From Sinorhizobium glycinis (lineage in GTDB: Bacteria > Pseudomonadota > Alphaproteobacteria > Rhizobiales > Rhizobiaceae), in assembly GCF_001651865.1 (NCBI RefSeq), contig NZ_LPUX01000064.1, forward strand, positions 682,001 through 746,000: a stretch of DNA of 64,000 nucleotides. Direction: 5' to 3'. The notes under the pieces were generated by a model, which did no database searches, had not been told where the DNA came from, and worked only from the letters and a program-made list of their open reading frames with translations. Of this stretch, positions 34,174 through 42,183 are shown one piece after another (the first letter of the stretch is position 1; each line of letters begins with the position of its first letter). The translations under genes were made by a program, and so were the position numbers.

Positions 34174-35780
34174 CAAGGGTGGTCACTGCCACACCGAGTG
34201 GCGACAGATCTGCGACCGGGGCCCTGCTTGTCGCCGGCATCGTGCTGGCCACGCTGACGGAGGCGATCGCCAGCACCGTGCTGTCGCTCGGGCGCGGCGA
34301 CATCATCGGCGACACCTATGCAACGCCGGACGAGTTCGCCTGGCTGGACATCGGCTACACCGCTTTCAAGCTCATCGGGTTCATCGCCGCCTCCGGGCTG
34401 ATGAACCGCATCAATCCGATGAGCCTGATCACCGGCGCAACCTTTGCCATGGGCATGGCCTGCGGCGTTGCCGCCATGACCGCTCGCCTGGACCTTTTGG
34501 TGGCGCTTCGCATCATCCAGGGCTTCTCCGGCGGCACCCTGCTTGTCGCAGGCCAGGCGATCATCTTTCTCGCCTATCCGCGATCCCGCCAACCGATCCT
34601 TCAGGCGCTGTTTGCAATGGGGGCCGTCGTCGCCCCCGCGACGATCGCCCCGGCCCTCCAGGGGTGGTTGCTCGATAGCCAATCCTGGACCTGGATCTTC
34701 TTCAGCGTCGTTCCGGTGGCGCTCGCCGCTGCCGGACTTCTGCTGCTCGCCGACGCGCCGATGCCCGCCAGGACCACTCCCCGGCCGTTCGACTGGATCG
34801 GCTTCTCGCTGTTCTTCGTCACGCTCTTCTGCTTCACCTACGTGTTCAGCCAGGGCAGCCGGTGGGACTGGTTCGAGGAAGCGCGCATTCTGTGGCTGAC
34901 GGTGATCGGTGCCGCCGCTCTTCTGGCCTTTCTCGGTCAACAAATGTTGGCCAAGGGCCATGGCCTGCTCGACTTCACCCTGTTCAAATCGGAGGATTTT
35001 TCCTTCGCCTTCATCGTCAGTTTCGTCGCCGGCGCCGCGTTGTTCGGGAGCGCGTATCTGATTCCGTCCTTTGCCGTCTCCGTCCTCGCCTTCACGCCGA
35101 CCGATGCCGGCCAACTCCTCCTGCCGAGCGGGGCGCTGTTCATCGGCACGCTGCTGATTGCCGCCTTTCTGATGCAGGTGCGCCATGTTCCTCCGGTCGC
35201 CACGGTGCCGTTCGGCATCCTGATGATCATGGTTGCGATGTGGATGCTGTCCGGTTCGACCGGCGAGAGCGGCGCGGACGACATGATGGCCGCGATCCTG
35301 TTGCGCGGCCTGGGCCTTGGTTTCCTGTTTCTATCGATCACCCTGATCGCCTTCAGCAACCTCGACAGCCGGAATCTCGCCGCCGGGATCGGCCTCTTCA
35401 ATACGGGCCGCCAGCTTGGCGGGCTTATGGGTGTCGCAGCACTCCAGACATTGATCGACCATAACATCGTCGCCAATGCCGCGGTCCTCGGCGCCAACGT
35501 CACCGCAGGGAGGCCCGCGGTCATCGAACGGCTGACGACCACGACGGCCATGCTGGCGGCGAAAGGGATGGACGCCGCAGCCGCTGCCCGGGCGGCAACG
35601 AGCCTCTTAGGCCGCGTCGTGACGGGTCAGTCCACGGTGATTGCCTTCGACACAGCGTTCAACGCAGTCGCCCTGCTTTTTGTCATCGCCGCCCCCGTGC
35701 TGGTCGCAATCAAGATCGGATTGTCCCGGCACGCGAAAGCACGCGCTGCGCATCCAATCAGACGCCCAAGGTCGCTGTAG
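34170..35780 (+). CDS. MFS efflux pump, DHA2 (EmrB) family
   Basis: 536 aa, about 14 hydrophobic helices, ATG overlapping the adaptor stop. The motif A/C regions are weak (MNRINPMSLITGATFAMG), but ALRIIQGFSGGTLLVAGQAI and GLFNTGRQLGGLMGVAALQT are typical of DHA2 pumps. It would export a drug or metabolite using the proton gradient with the EmrA-like partner. The last codons and the stop lie inside a RIME-like repeat, so the C-terminal few residues may have been altered by its insertion. Confidence 0.88.
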   Translation: MTRVVTATPSGDRSATGALLVAGIVLATLTEAIASTVLSLGRGDIIGDTYATPDEFAWLDIGYTAFKLIGFIAASGLMNRINPMSLITGATFAMGMACGVAAMTARLDLLVALRIIQGFSGGTLLVAGQAIIFLAYPRSRQPILQALFAMGAVVAPATIAPALQGWLLDSQSWTWIFFSVVPVALAAAGLLLLADAPMPARTTPRPFDWIGFSLFFVTLFCFTYVFSQGSRWDWFEEARILWLTVIGAAALLAFLGQQMLAKGHGLLDFTLFKSEDFSFAFIVSFVAGAALFGSAYLIPSFAVSVLAFTPTDAGQLLLPSGALFIGTLLIAAFLMQVRHVPPVATVPFGILMIMVAMWMLSGSTGESGADDMMAAILLRGLGLGFLFLSITLIAFSNLDSRNLAAGIGLFNTGRQLGGLMGVAALQTLIDHNIVANAAVLGANVTAGRPAVIERLTTTTAMLAAKGMDAAAAARAATSLLGRVVTGQSTVIAFDTAFNAVALLFVIAAPVLVAIKIGLSRHAKARAAHPIRRPRSL

Positions 35781-35839
35781 CGCTTCGAACTACTGCACGA
35801 TTCCTCAAATCGGATACGATTTGAGGAATCGTGCAGTAG
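35771..35839. repeat. Truncated RIME-like element with perfect 23-bp hairpin
   Basis: GTCGCTGTAGCGCTTCGAA matches the inverted middle of the 2.7 kb RIME element. It is followed by a perfect 23-bp stem (35790-35812 / 35817-35839, loop GATA, core TTCCTCAAATCG). The element supplies the stop codon of the efflux gene (35778-35780) and could act as its terminator. Confidence 0.7.
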
Positions 35840-35998
35840 TCCCTGGACCTATCGACAAACGGCCATGAATTCACCAAAACTTCGCGACAGAACGCTATTG
35901 CGGGTTGTCCGTGGGATGCGGACGACACTTCTTCCAAGCGGCAAGCCGGCGACATTCCTCCCATGTCTGCAAGGCTTTACACACGGGGACGACGGACC

Positions 35999-37342
35999 AT
36001 GAAAGTTGTAGTCGAGAATACCGTTTGCTTGAACACCGGCGATGCGGCCATTCTTCTGGCGATCAGGCACATCCTGAAATCGGTCGCGAAAGAAACGCTG
36101 GAGTTCCTGGTGTTCGACAGCCAGCCGGAAGTCGCGGCGCGGCTCTATCCGAAGGAACAGTATCCGGACATCGAACTCAGGAAACTGCCGTCGGAATCGA
36201 TCTTCAAGTACAAATACGACGACAATACCGTCAAGAATGCCTTGAAACAGGTCTATAACCAGGCGGTGTTCCAGGCGCTGCGTCACCTCGGCAGCGGCAA
36301 CTATCTCGACAGGCGGTTCTTCAGCGACGCGGACCGCAAGAGCCTGGCGCTCTACAAGGACGCCGATATGGTGATCACAACCGGCGGCACCTATCTTGTC
36401 GAAAACTATTCGCTGGAGCGGCGCATCAACCAGTTCAAGCTCGCCGAGATGCTCGGCAAGAAGACGATCTTCTTCACCCAGTCGCTCGGACCCTTCGCAA
36501 AACCCTACAACCTCCGGAACCTGCCGCCGATTTTCGCCCGCAGTCCGCTGATCCTCCTGCGTGATGTCCGCTCGCGCGACCACATCCTCGATCTCGTCGA
36601 CGATACGTCGAAATGCCATGTGGTCGCCGATTCCGTCTTTGCGCTTGCGGATGTGGAGCGGATCGAGGCGCTGCTGACGATCGGCCGCCCGGCACCGACG
36701 GGCCGCGTCGGCATTTCCGTCAGGCACTGGAACTATGTCCAGGGCGGTGGCGGCGGCATGGACCGCTACATCGAATCGGTGCGCGACATCGCGACAAAGC
36801 TGGTGCGCGACCATGGCAAGGAGGTCACCTTCATTTCGACCTGCCAGGGCGTGCCGGAATATGCCCATGACGACTCGAAAACGGCGAAGCTGATCGTCTC
36901 GGGCCTGGCGCCCGAAATCGCCGAGCATGTCACGGTCGACGCGGCTTTCCACACGCCGGAACAGCTGATGGCGATAGCGAGGGAGCTCGATTTCGTCGTG
37001 GCGACACGCATGCACATGATGATCATGTCGCTTTGCGTCGGCACGCCGGTGCTGCCGATCGCCTATGAGTTCAAGACGAAGGAAGTGGCCAAGCGCATCG
37101 GTGTCGAGGATGTCCTGCTCGACATCGACACGGTGACGCCCGACGAGGCGCTTGGCAAGCTCGACCGCTTCGCCGGCAATCTCGACCGCTACCGCGAGGT
37201 CAGCCTCAAGGCGGTGCTCGAGGAACATGCCTCGGCGATGTCGGCGGCGGATCTCATGCGCCCGTTGATCGCCAAGTCATCGGCGAACGGCGCTCAGGCC
37301 CTTCGCCAGGATGTCGAAGAGGACCTGGCGCGGCTGGCGTAG
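35999..37342 (+). CDS. Polysaccharide pyruvyl transferase family protein
   Basis: 447 aa beginning MKVVVENTVCLNTGDAAILLA, the family opening (N-GD-A motif). Further family features are ADMVITTGGTYLVENYSLE, FFTQSLGPFAKPYN, LILLRDVRSRDH, GRVGISVRHWNY and the C-terminal VVATRMHMMIMSLCVGTPVLPIAYEFKT in part. These enzymes add pyruvate ketals to sugars of exopolysaccharide. The gene converges on the flippase gene and overlaps its 3' end by 66 bases. It belongs functionally with the glycosyltransferases on the other strand. Confidence 0.87.
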   Translation: MKVVVENTVCLNTGDAAILLAIRHILKSVAKETLEFLVFDSQPEVAARLYPKEQYPDIELRKLPSESIFKYKYDDNTVKNALKQVYNQAVFQALRHLGSGNYLDRRFFSDADRKSLALYKDADMVITTGGTYLVENYSLERRINQFKLAEMLGKKTIFFTQSLGPFAKPYNLRNLPPIFARSPLILLRDVRSRDHILDLVDDTSKCHVVADSVFALADVERIEALLTIGRPAPTGRVGISVRHWNYVQGGGGGMDRYIESVRDIATKLVRDHGKEVTFISTCQGVPEYAHDDSKTAKLIVSGLAPEIAEHVTVDAAFHTPEQLMAIARELDFVVATRMHMMIMSLCVGTPVLPIAYEFKTKEVAKRIGVEDVLLDIDTVTPDEALGKLDRFAGNLDRYREVSLKAVLEEHASAMSAADLMRPLIAKSSANGAQALRQDVEEDLARLA

Positions 37343-38740
37343 AGCCAACGCGAAGAGGAGCGCCAGCCCGTAGTTGAGGCAGACCGCCGAAGCGAGGGCG
37401 AGGAAATCGGAGCTGCCGGTCAGGGCTGCCGGCAGCAGCCGGTAGCATATCCAGGCGGCGAGCGCCGAGACGAGAAAGAGGCCCTGGACGTAGAGGAAAT
37501 CTCTGGCCGAGACCGGCCCGACCCGCTGCAGGAGCCATGCGAGCACCGGAACGCGCAGGACGTAGCCGCTGATCGCATAGGCGGCAGCGACGCCGATCGC
37601 ACCCCATTGCAGGCCGACGACGAAGGAAAGCACCGTCGTCAGCGACGAGTAGATCCCCCAACGGAACATCGTCTTCGTCTCGCCCTGGCAGATGAAGATC
37701 CAGCCGGTGGTGCTCGACACCGGCTGCATGAGGCTGGCGACCCCGAGCCAGGCGAAGATCGGCGCGACCGGCAGCCATTTCTCTCCGAAGAGGATGCTGA
37801 CGGTCGGCTCCGCCGCGCAGGTGAGCGCCGCAATGCCGGGCATGGTGACCGCCGCCAGCAGCCAATTGGTGCGGAGATAGATGTCGCGAAAGCGCGGCTT
37901 GTCCTCCTGGATGCGGCTCATCAGCGGGATCATCACCCGCGACAGCGGCTGGGTGATGTTCTGCAGGGGGAAGAGCAGGAGCTTGTAGGCCCGGTCGTAA
38001 TAGCCGAGCTCGACCGGGCCGGAGAACTTGCCGATCAGGATGTTGTCGAGATTGCGCGAGAAGAAATTGACGAGGTTGAAGCCGGTAAGATTGGCTCCGA
38101 AGGAAATGATGTCACGGTCGATCCTGACGGCGGGCCGGCCGGGCATCCATCGCGTCGCCCACCAGGCCGCGAGCAGAGCGACCGCGGCCGAGGCCGCCGG
38201 GCCGATCACCAGCGACCAGTAGCCCATGCCGAAGTAGGCGGCTGCGGCGGTGACCAGCAGTCCGACGACCGCCGCATAGACATCGTTGAGCGCCAATTGG
38301 CCGAACTTCAGATGCCGGTTCATCAGGGCTAGCGGCAGGGCCGCGAGGCTGCCGAGCAGCAGCGGCAGCGCTGCGGCGATCGCGATCGCCGTCATCCGCT
38401 GGTCGCCGTAGAAGGCGGCGATGGCAGGGGAAAGGGCGACGACCACGAGGGTGCAGAGGAGGCCGACGAGGGTGCTGATCCAGAACACCTGGTTGAGCTC
38501 CCGCTCGCCGATTTCCTTGCGCTGGATGACCGCCTGCTGCAGGCCGAGATTCTGGAAAAGCCCAACAAAGGCGACGATCGGGCTCACCGAGGCGACGAGG
38601 CCGAAATCCTCCGGCGCCAGAAGGCGGGCGAGCACCACGACGGAGACGAACTGGATGACCATGCGCAGAACTTGAGCGCCGCCGGTCACCAGCCCGCCGC
38701 GAAGGGCGACGCGGCCGAACTGAATGTTTTCCTTGTTCAA
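37277..38740 (-). CDS. Polysaccharide flippase/exporter (MOP superfamily, Wzx-like)
   Basis: 487 aa from a TTG start that overlaps the upstream glycosyltransferase stop (TTGA) with GAGG 12-9 bases before; the longer frame is unsupported. About 12-14 membrane helices with RGGLVTGGAQVLRMVIQFVS, LARLLAPEDFGLVA and NLDNILIGKFSGPVELGYYDRAYKLLL in part, typical of the polysaccharide transporter family (ExoT/WzxC-like). It would flip lipid-linked oligosaccharide or export a polymer. The end overlaps the convergent pyruvyltransferase. Confidence 0.88.
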   Translation of the reverse strand: MNKENIQFGRVALRGGLVTGGAQVLRMVIQFVSVVVLARLLAPEDFGLVASVSPIVAFVGLFQNLGLQQAVIQRKEIGERELNQVFWISTLVGLLCTLVVVALSPAIAAFYGDQRMTAIAIAAALPLLLGSLAALPLALMNRHLKFGQLALNDVYAAVVGLLVTAAAAYFGMGYWSLVIGPAASAAVALLAAWWATRWMPGRPAVRIDRDIISFGANLTGFNLVNFFSRNLDNILIGKFSGPVELGYYDRAYKLLLFPLQNITQPLSRVMIPLMSRIQEDKPRFRDIYLRTNWLLAAVTMPGIAALTCAAEPTVSILFGEKWLPVAPIFAWLGVASLMQPVSSTTGWIFICQGETKTMFRWGIYSSLTTVLSFVVGLQWGAIGVAAAYAISGYVLRVPVLAWLLQRVGPVSARDFLYVQGLFLVSALAAWICYRLLPAALTGSSDFLALASAVCLNYGLALLFALALRQPRQVLFDILAKGLSAVRR

Positions 38741-39918
38741 GCGACAAGCCTCGATCTGGAGAACCGGCTGAGGATGGCGGCAAAATCGTCGTCGAGGGCC
38801 TGCATGTCGAACTCGGCCTCGACCTTCCGCCGGGCTTCCCGGGCGATGCGCTCGCATTCGTCCGGATGCTCGGCGATGAAGCGCAGCCGGTTCGCCAGCG
38901 TCTCGACATCCCTTTCGGCGGCGAGAAAGCCGGTCTTCCGGTCCTCGATCAGCTCAGGAATTCCGGAATGGCGGGAACTGGCCACCGTCAGCCCCGCCGC
39001 CATCGCCTCCATCAGCGCTACCGGTATCCCTTCGACATCGCCGTTCCCGGCGGTGACGCTCGGCAGCACGAAGGCGTGCGAGCGCTTGAGCCATTCCTTG
39101 ACGTCCTGGTGCGGAAGGCTGCCGAGGAAGGAAACCCGTCCGGAGATGTCGAGTTCGGCTGCAAGCGCCTCGAGCTGCGGCCGAAGCGGCCCGTCGCCGA
39201 TGATGCGGTAGTGCCAGTCGAGTTCCGGCGCGTCGGCGCGGAGCTTGCCGAGGGCGCGGAGCGCGAATTCGACGCCCTTCTTCTCGGCGAGCCGGCAGAC
39301 CGAAATCAGTTGCAGCGTCGCGCCGCGCCAGGATTTCCATTCATATGGGATCTTCTTGAGGTCGATGCCCATATGGTGGACGGCGACCTTTGCCTCCGGC
39401 GCGCCGGCTTCGATCAGCACGCGGCGGAAGTAGTCGTTCACAGTCAGGTTGAGCGCGCCGTGCTCGAACAGGTCGTTGTAGCGGCTAAGACCGCGCTCCT
39501 TGAGCGGCACGCCGACGTCATAGCCGTGGAAGATCGTTACGATCGGCGGGGTCAGCCGTTTCCATTTCTTCAGCCGTGCGGCGCGGGCGCCATTATGACC
39601 GAAATGGGCGACGATGACGTCGCATGCGTTCAGTCTTGCGACCGACGAGATGTCGAGCGCGGTGGACGCCTTGTCGTAAAGCTTCGGCGGCAGCCGGCCT
39701 ATGGCCGGGCGAAGGTGCGCCGCGGCGCCCCACCAGTCACGGGTGCGTGCCAGGAGGGTCGCCAGCGGTTCCTGCCGGCGATCGGCGAAATTGTAGTCCG
39801 AGATGCCGTTGCAGACGACCTCGACCTCGAAGCCGCGCTGCAAAAGGCCGGCCATCTGGCCGATGACGAACGTCTCCGAAAGCATCGGAAACTGACCGAC
39901 GACGAAACCGACGCGCAT
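38737..39918 (-). CDS. Glycosyltransferase family 4
   Basis: 393 aa GT-B fold enzyme. The N-terminal domain starts MRVGFVVGQFPMLSETFV; the C-terminal donor domain has LISVCRLAEKKGVEFALRAL, IIGDGPLRPQLEALA, VSFLGSLPHQDVKEWL and the EX7E motif in DVEGIPVALMEAMAAG. It would add a sugar to a lipid-linked acceptor on the cytoplasmic face. The order glycosyltransferase-glycosyltransferase-flippase on one strand indicates one assembly operon. Confidence 0.9.
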   Translation of the reverse strand: MRVGFVVGQFPMLSETFVIGQMAGLLQRGFEVEVVCNGISDYNFADRRQEPLATLLARTRDWWGAAAHLRPAIGRLPPKLYDKASTALDISSVARLNACDVIVAHFGHNGARAARLKKWKRLTPPIVTIFHGYDVGVPLKERGLSRYNDLFEHGALNLTVNDYFRRVLIEAGAPEAKVAVHHMGIDLKKIPYEWKSWRGATLQLISVCRLAEKKGVEFALRALGKLRADAPELDWHYRIIGDGPLRPQLEALAAELDISGRVSFLGSLPHQDVKEWLKRSHAFVLPSVTAGNGDVEGIPVALMEAMAAGLTVASSRHSGIPELIEDRKTGFLAAERDVETLANRLRFIAEHPDECERIAREARRKVEAEFDMQALDDDFAAILSRFSRSRLVA

Positions 39919-39929
39919 GCCGGGCGGTC

Positions 39930-41015
39930 TCAGGAGGCCTTGAGTTGAGCGGGGCGGCTCGCGGCGGCGCGTTCCAGCAGCTCGAGGAAGGCTGCGAACT
40001 GCCGGGCGGGCTGCATGAGCGGCCGCTCGGCGAAAACCGAGGCGGCTTGAGACAGGCGCTGATATTCGCTCTCGTCGCTCCAGAGCCTGCGGATGGCGCC
40101 CGTCCAGTCTTCGAGCGGCGCGTCATAGTCGAGCACGATGCCGCCTTCGCCGATTGCCTCCGGCAGTCCGCCGCGCCGCGAGCCGACGACCGGAATGCCG
40201 CTGCAATGGGCCTCGGACGCCACGCGTCCCCAGGCCTCTTCCCACTTGCTCGGCGCAAGCAGGATCTTCGTCCGGCCGTAGACGGTCTTCATGTCGCTGG
40301 TGCGGTTCTCCAGCCGCACATTCTTCAAGGGGGCAATGATCTTCTCGATTTCCGCCCGGTGGTCGTCGGCAAGCTTCCAGCTCTCGACGAAGAGAAAGGG
40401 AATGTCGGGGCATTGCGCGGCGATCTGGACGGCCAGCTCGAATCCCTTCTCCTTGTAGGGATTGATGAAGGTCACGTATTCGCGCGTCGTCGGCGTCGTG
40501 TAGGTTTCGGGATTGATCGTCGGCGGGATCACCACCGAATCAATGCCGAATTTCTCCTTGTAGGCCCGCGCGGTGAATTCCGAATTGGCAATGTAGTAGG
40601 CGGAGGTCAGGTCGCGCAAATCGCCGGCGAGCTCGTGGAACTCGACGTTTCTCAAATAGATGACGAGTGGGATATTGTGAGCCTGAAGCGCCTTCCCGAT
40701 CGGGACGGATTTGTGGCACTGCACAACGGCAACGTCGGGCCGCAGCTTCTTGACGGCGAAAGCCGCCGCCTCCCAGGGGTGCCAGGCGCGGACGACCGGA
40801 TAGCCGGGGAAGCTGTCCATCACGCCGCGCTCGCCGGACAACTTAAGCTTGACGCGCTGCTTGAAACCGAACATGCCGTCGCCGAACAGGGCTGCGAGGA
40901 CGCCGGCCTCGTGGCCACGCTCGCGCAGTTGCTGGACAAGGTGGTGCGTGCTCGACTGAACGCCGCCGCTGAATTCGGGATAGTATCCGTTTCCGCCGGC
41001 AAACAGAACCTTCAT
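39930..41015 (-). CDS. Glycosyltransferase family 4
   Basis: 361 aa from ATG 41015 (GGAGAACAGC upstream; an in-frame ATG at 41033 is the alternative). The GT-B acceptor domain begins MKVLFAGGNGYYPEFSGGVQSS; the donor domain has YVTFINPYKEKGFELAVQIA, FLFVESWKLAD and EEAWGRVASEAHCSGIPVVGS with the EX7E-type glutamates. It is the first gene of the leftward polysaccharide operon. The sugar is unknown. Confidence 0.88.
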   Translation of the reverse strand: MKVLFAGGNGYYPEFSGGVQSSTHHLVQQLRERGHEAGVLAALFGDGMFGFKQRVKLKLSGERGVMDSFPGYPVVRAWHPWEAAAFAVKKLRPDVAVVQCHKSVPIGKALQAHNIPLVIYLRNVEFHELAGDLRDLTSAYYIANSEFTARAYKEKFGIDSVVIPPTINPETYTTPTTREYVTFINPYKEKGFELAVQIAAQCPDIPFLFVESWKLADDHRAEIEKIIAPLKNVRLENRTSDMKTVYGRTKILLAPSKWEEAWGRVASEAHCSGIPVVGSRRGGLPEAIGEGGIVLDYDAPLEDWTGAIRRLWSDESEYQRLSQAASVFAERPLMQPARQFAAFLELLERAAASRPAQLKAS

Positions 41016-41435
41016 ACCGCTGTTCTCCTTCATAGAGACGATTCGTCGTGACCACCCAATGCGATCGGGCGAAAGGCATCAACGCCACAATGACGGCAAT
41101 TGTTGGGTCGCACGGCGCCGCGCCGGCGCAACCTGCGATTTCGAAGCACACCCGAGCGAGGCCGCGGGGCCGCCGGGCATGGCGAAGGGCTTTGGGGCCT
41201 GTTCATCTGTCGCAAGAGAGTGAACCTCCACCGAGCTGGGTGACCGTGCGATCAAGCAGTCTTTGCTGCGCTGCAGCAAAAGACTGTCATGAGAGGAGCC
41301 GACAGTCAATCGAGCCTCGCTCTTTTGGTCTAGCTCGAAAGACGTAAGCCCTGATTTGGCCGGTAGGCTTGCTTGACGCGGCGACATTGCGAGCCTCAAA
41401 TCAGCTCTTAAGACCAATAACGAGACGGGTGCATC
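41016..41435. other. Gap without a recognised gene
   Basis: 420 bases between the leftward glycosyltransferase operon and the rightward sulfite-oxidase-like gene. No coding frame with a ribosome site is convincing. It holds a hairpin at 41258-41285 (AGTCTTTGCTGC / GCAGCAAAAGACT, one bulge) without a T run. Divergent promoters must lie here but no consensus is clear. Confidence 0.5.
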
Positions 41436-42098
41436 ATGGTCGACGACGAATCGATACCGGAGACGAAGCTGACATCCACCAAGCGGCGCTGGGCGGCCGA
41501 TGGCAGGTTCCTGACCGGCCGCATCGCTCGGCCCGAGACCGACCGGCTTCCGCCCGGTCAGCATCTCGTCAAGGACTGGCCCGTCCTGGACCTTGGACAG
41601 CAGCCGCATATCGCGCTGGAAAACTGGCGGCTCGACGTGACCGGGGCGGTGGACCATCCGCTTTCGCTCGACTGGACGGCCTTCCAGTCGCTGCCGCAGA
41701 GCGAGAGCCTCTCCGACATTCACTGCGTGACGACCTGGTCGCGTTACGACAATCGCTGGCAGGGTGTCGCGACGCGCGATCTGCTCGATCGGGTGATGCC
41801 AAGGCCGGAGGCGGAGTACGTGATGCTGACGAGCTTCGACGGCTATTCGACCAACCTGCCGCTCGCCGATTTCGCCGCCGAAGACGCAATTCTTGCGACG
41901 ATGTGGGAAGGCGCGCCAATTACCCGGCCGCACGGCGGGCCGATGCGTCTCATCGTGCCGCAACTCTATCTCTGGAAGAGCGCCAAGTGGCTGACGCGCA
42001 TCGATTTTCGCAGCCGCGACGCGGCCGGCTTCTGGGAGCGGAACGGCTACCATATGCGCGGCGACCCCTGGCGCGAGGAGCGCTATTCCGGCGATTGA
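41436..42098 (+). CDS. Sulfite-oxidase-like molybdopterin-dependent enzyme
   Basis: 220 aa consisting only of the oxidoreductase molybdopterin-binding domain. The Mo-ligand Cys lies in LSDIHCVTTWSRYDNRW; other family segments are LENWRLDVTGAVDHPLSL, GPMRLIVPQLYLWKSAKWL and ERNGYHMRGDPWREERY. There is no signal peptide, no heme domain and no dimerisation domain, so it resembles the small cytoplasmic YuiH-like members, not periplasmic MsrP. Partner and substrate are unknown. Confidence 0.85.
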   Translation: MVDDESIPETKLTSTKRRWAADGRFLTGRIARPETDRLPPGQHLVKDWPVLDLGQQPHIALENWRLDVTGAVDHPLSLDWTAFQSLPQSESLSDIHCVTTWSRYDNRWQGVATRDLLDRVMPRPEAEYVMLTSFDGYSTNLPLADFAAEDAILATMWEGAPITRPHGGPMRLIVPQLYLWKSAKWLTRIDFRSRDAAGFWERNGYHMRGDPWREERYSGD

Positions 42099-42183
42099 TC
42101 CGCACCCGCGCCATCTTCGACTACAACTTTCGATCTTTGATGCTACAGTCCACGGTTGAAAGATACTTGATCTGGAGGGGAGC

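Noticed and set aside
41258..41285. Intrinsic terminator in the 41 kb gap
   Set aside because: The stem has a bulge and no T run follows on either strand, and it lies more than 200 bases from any gene end.
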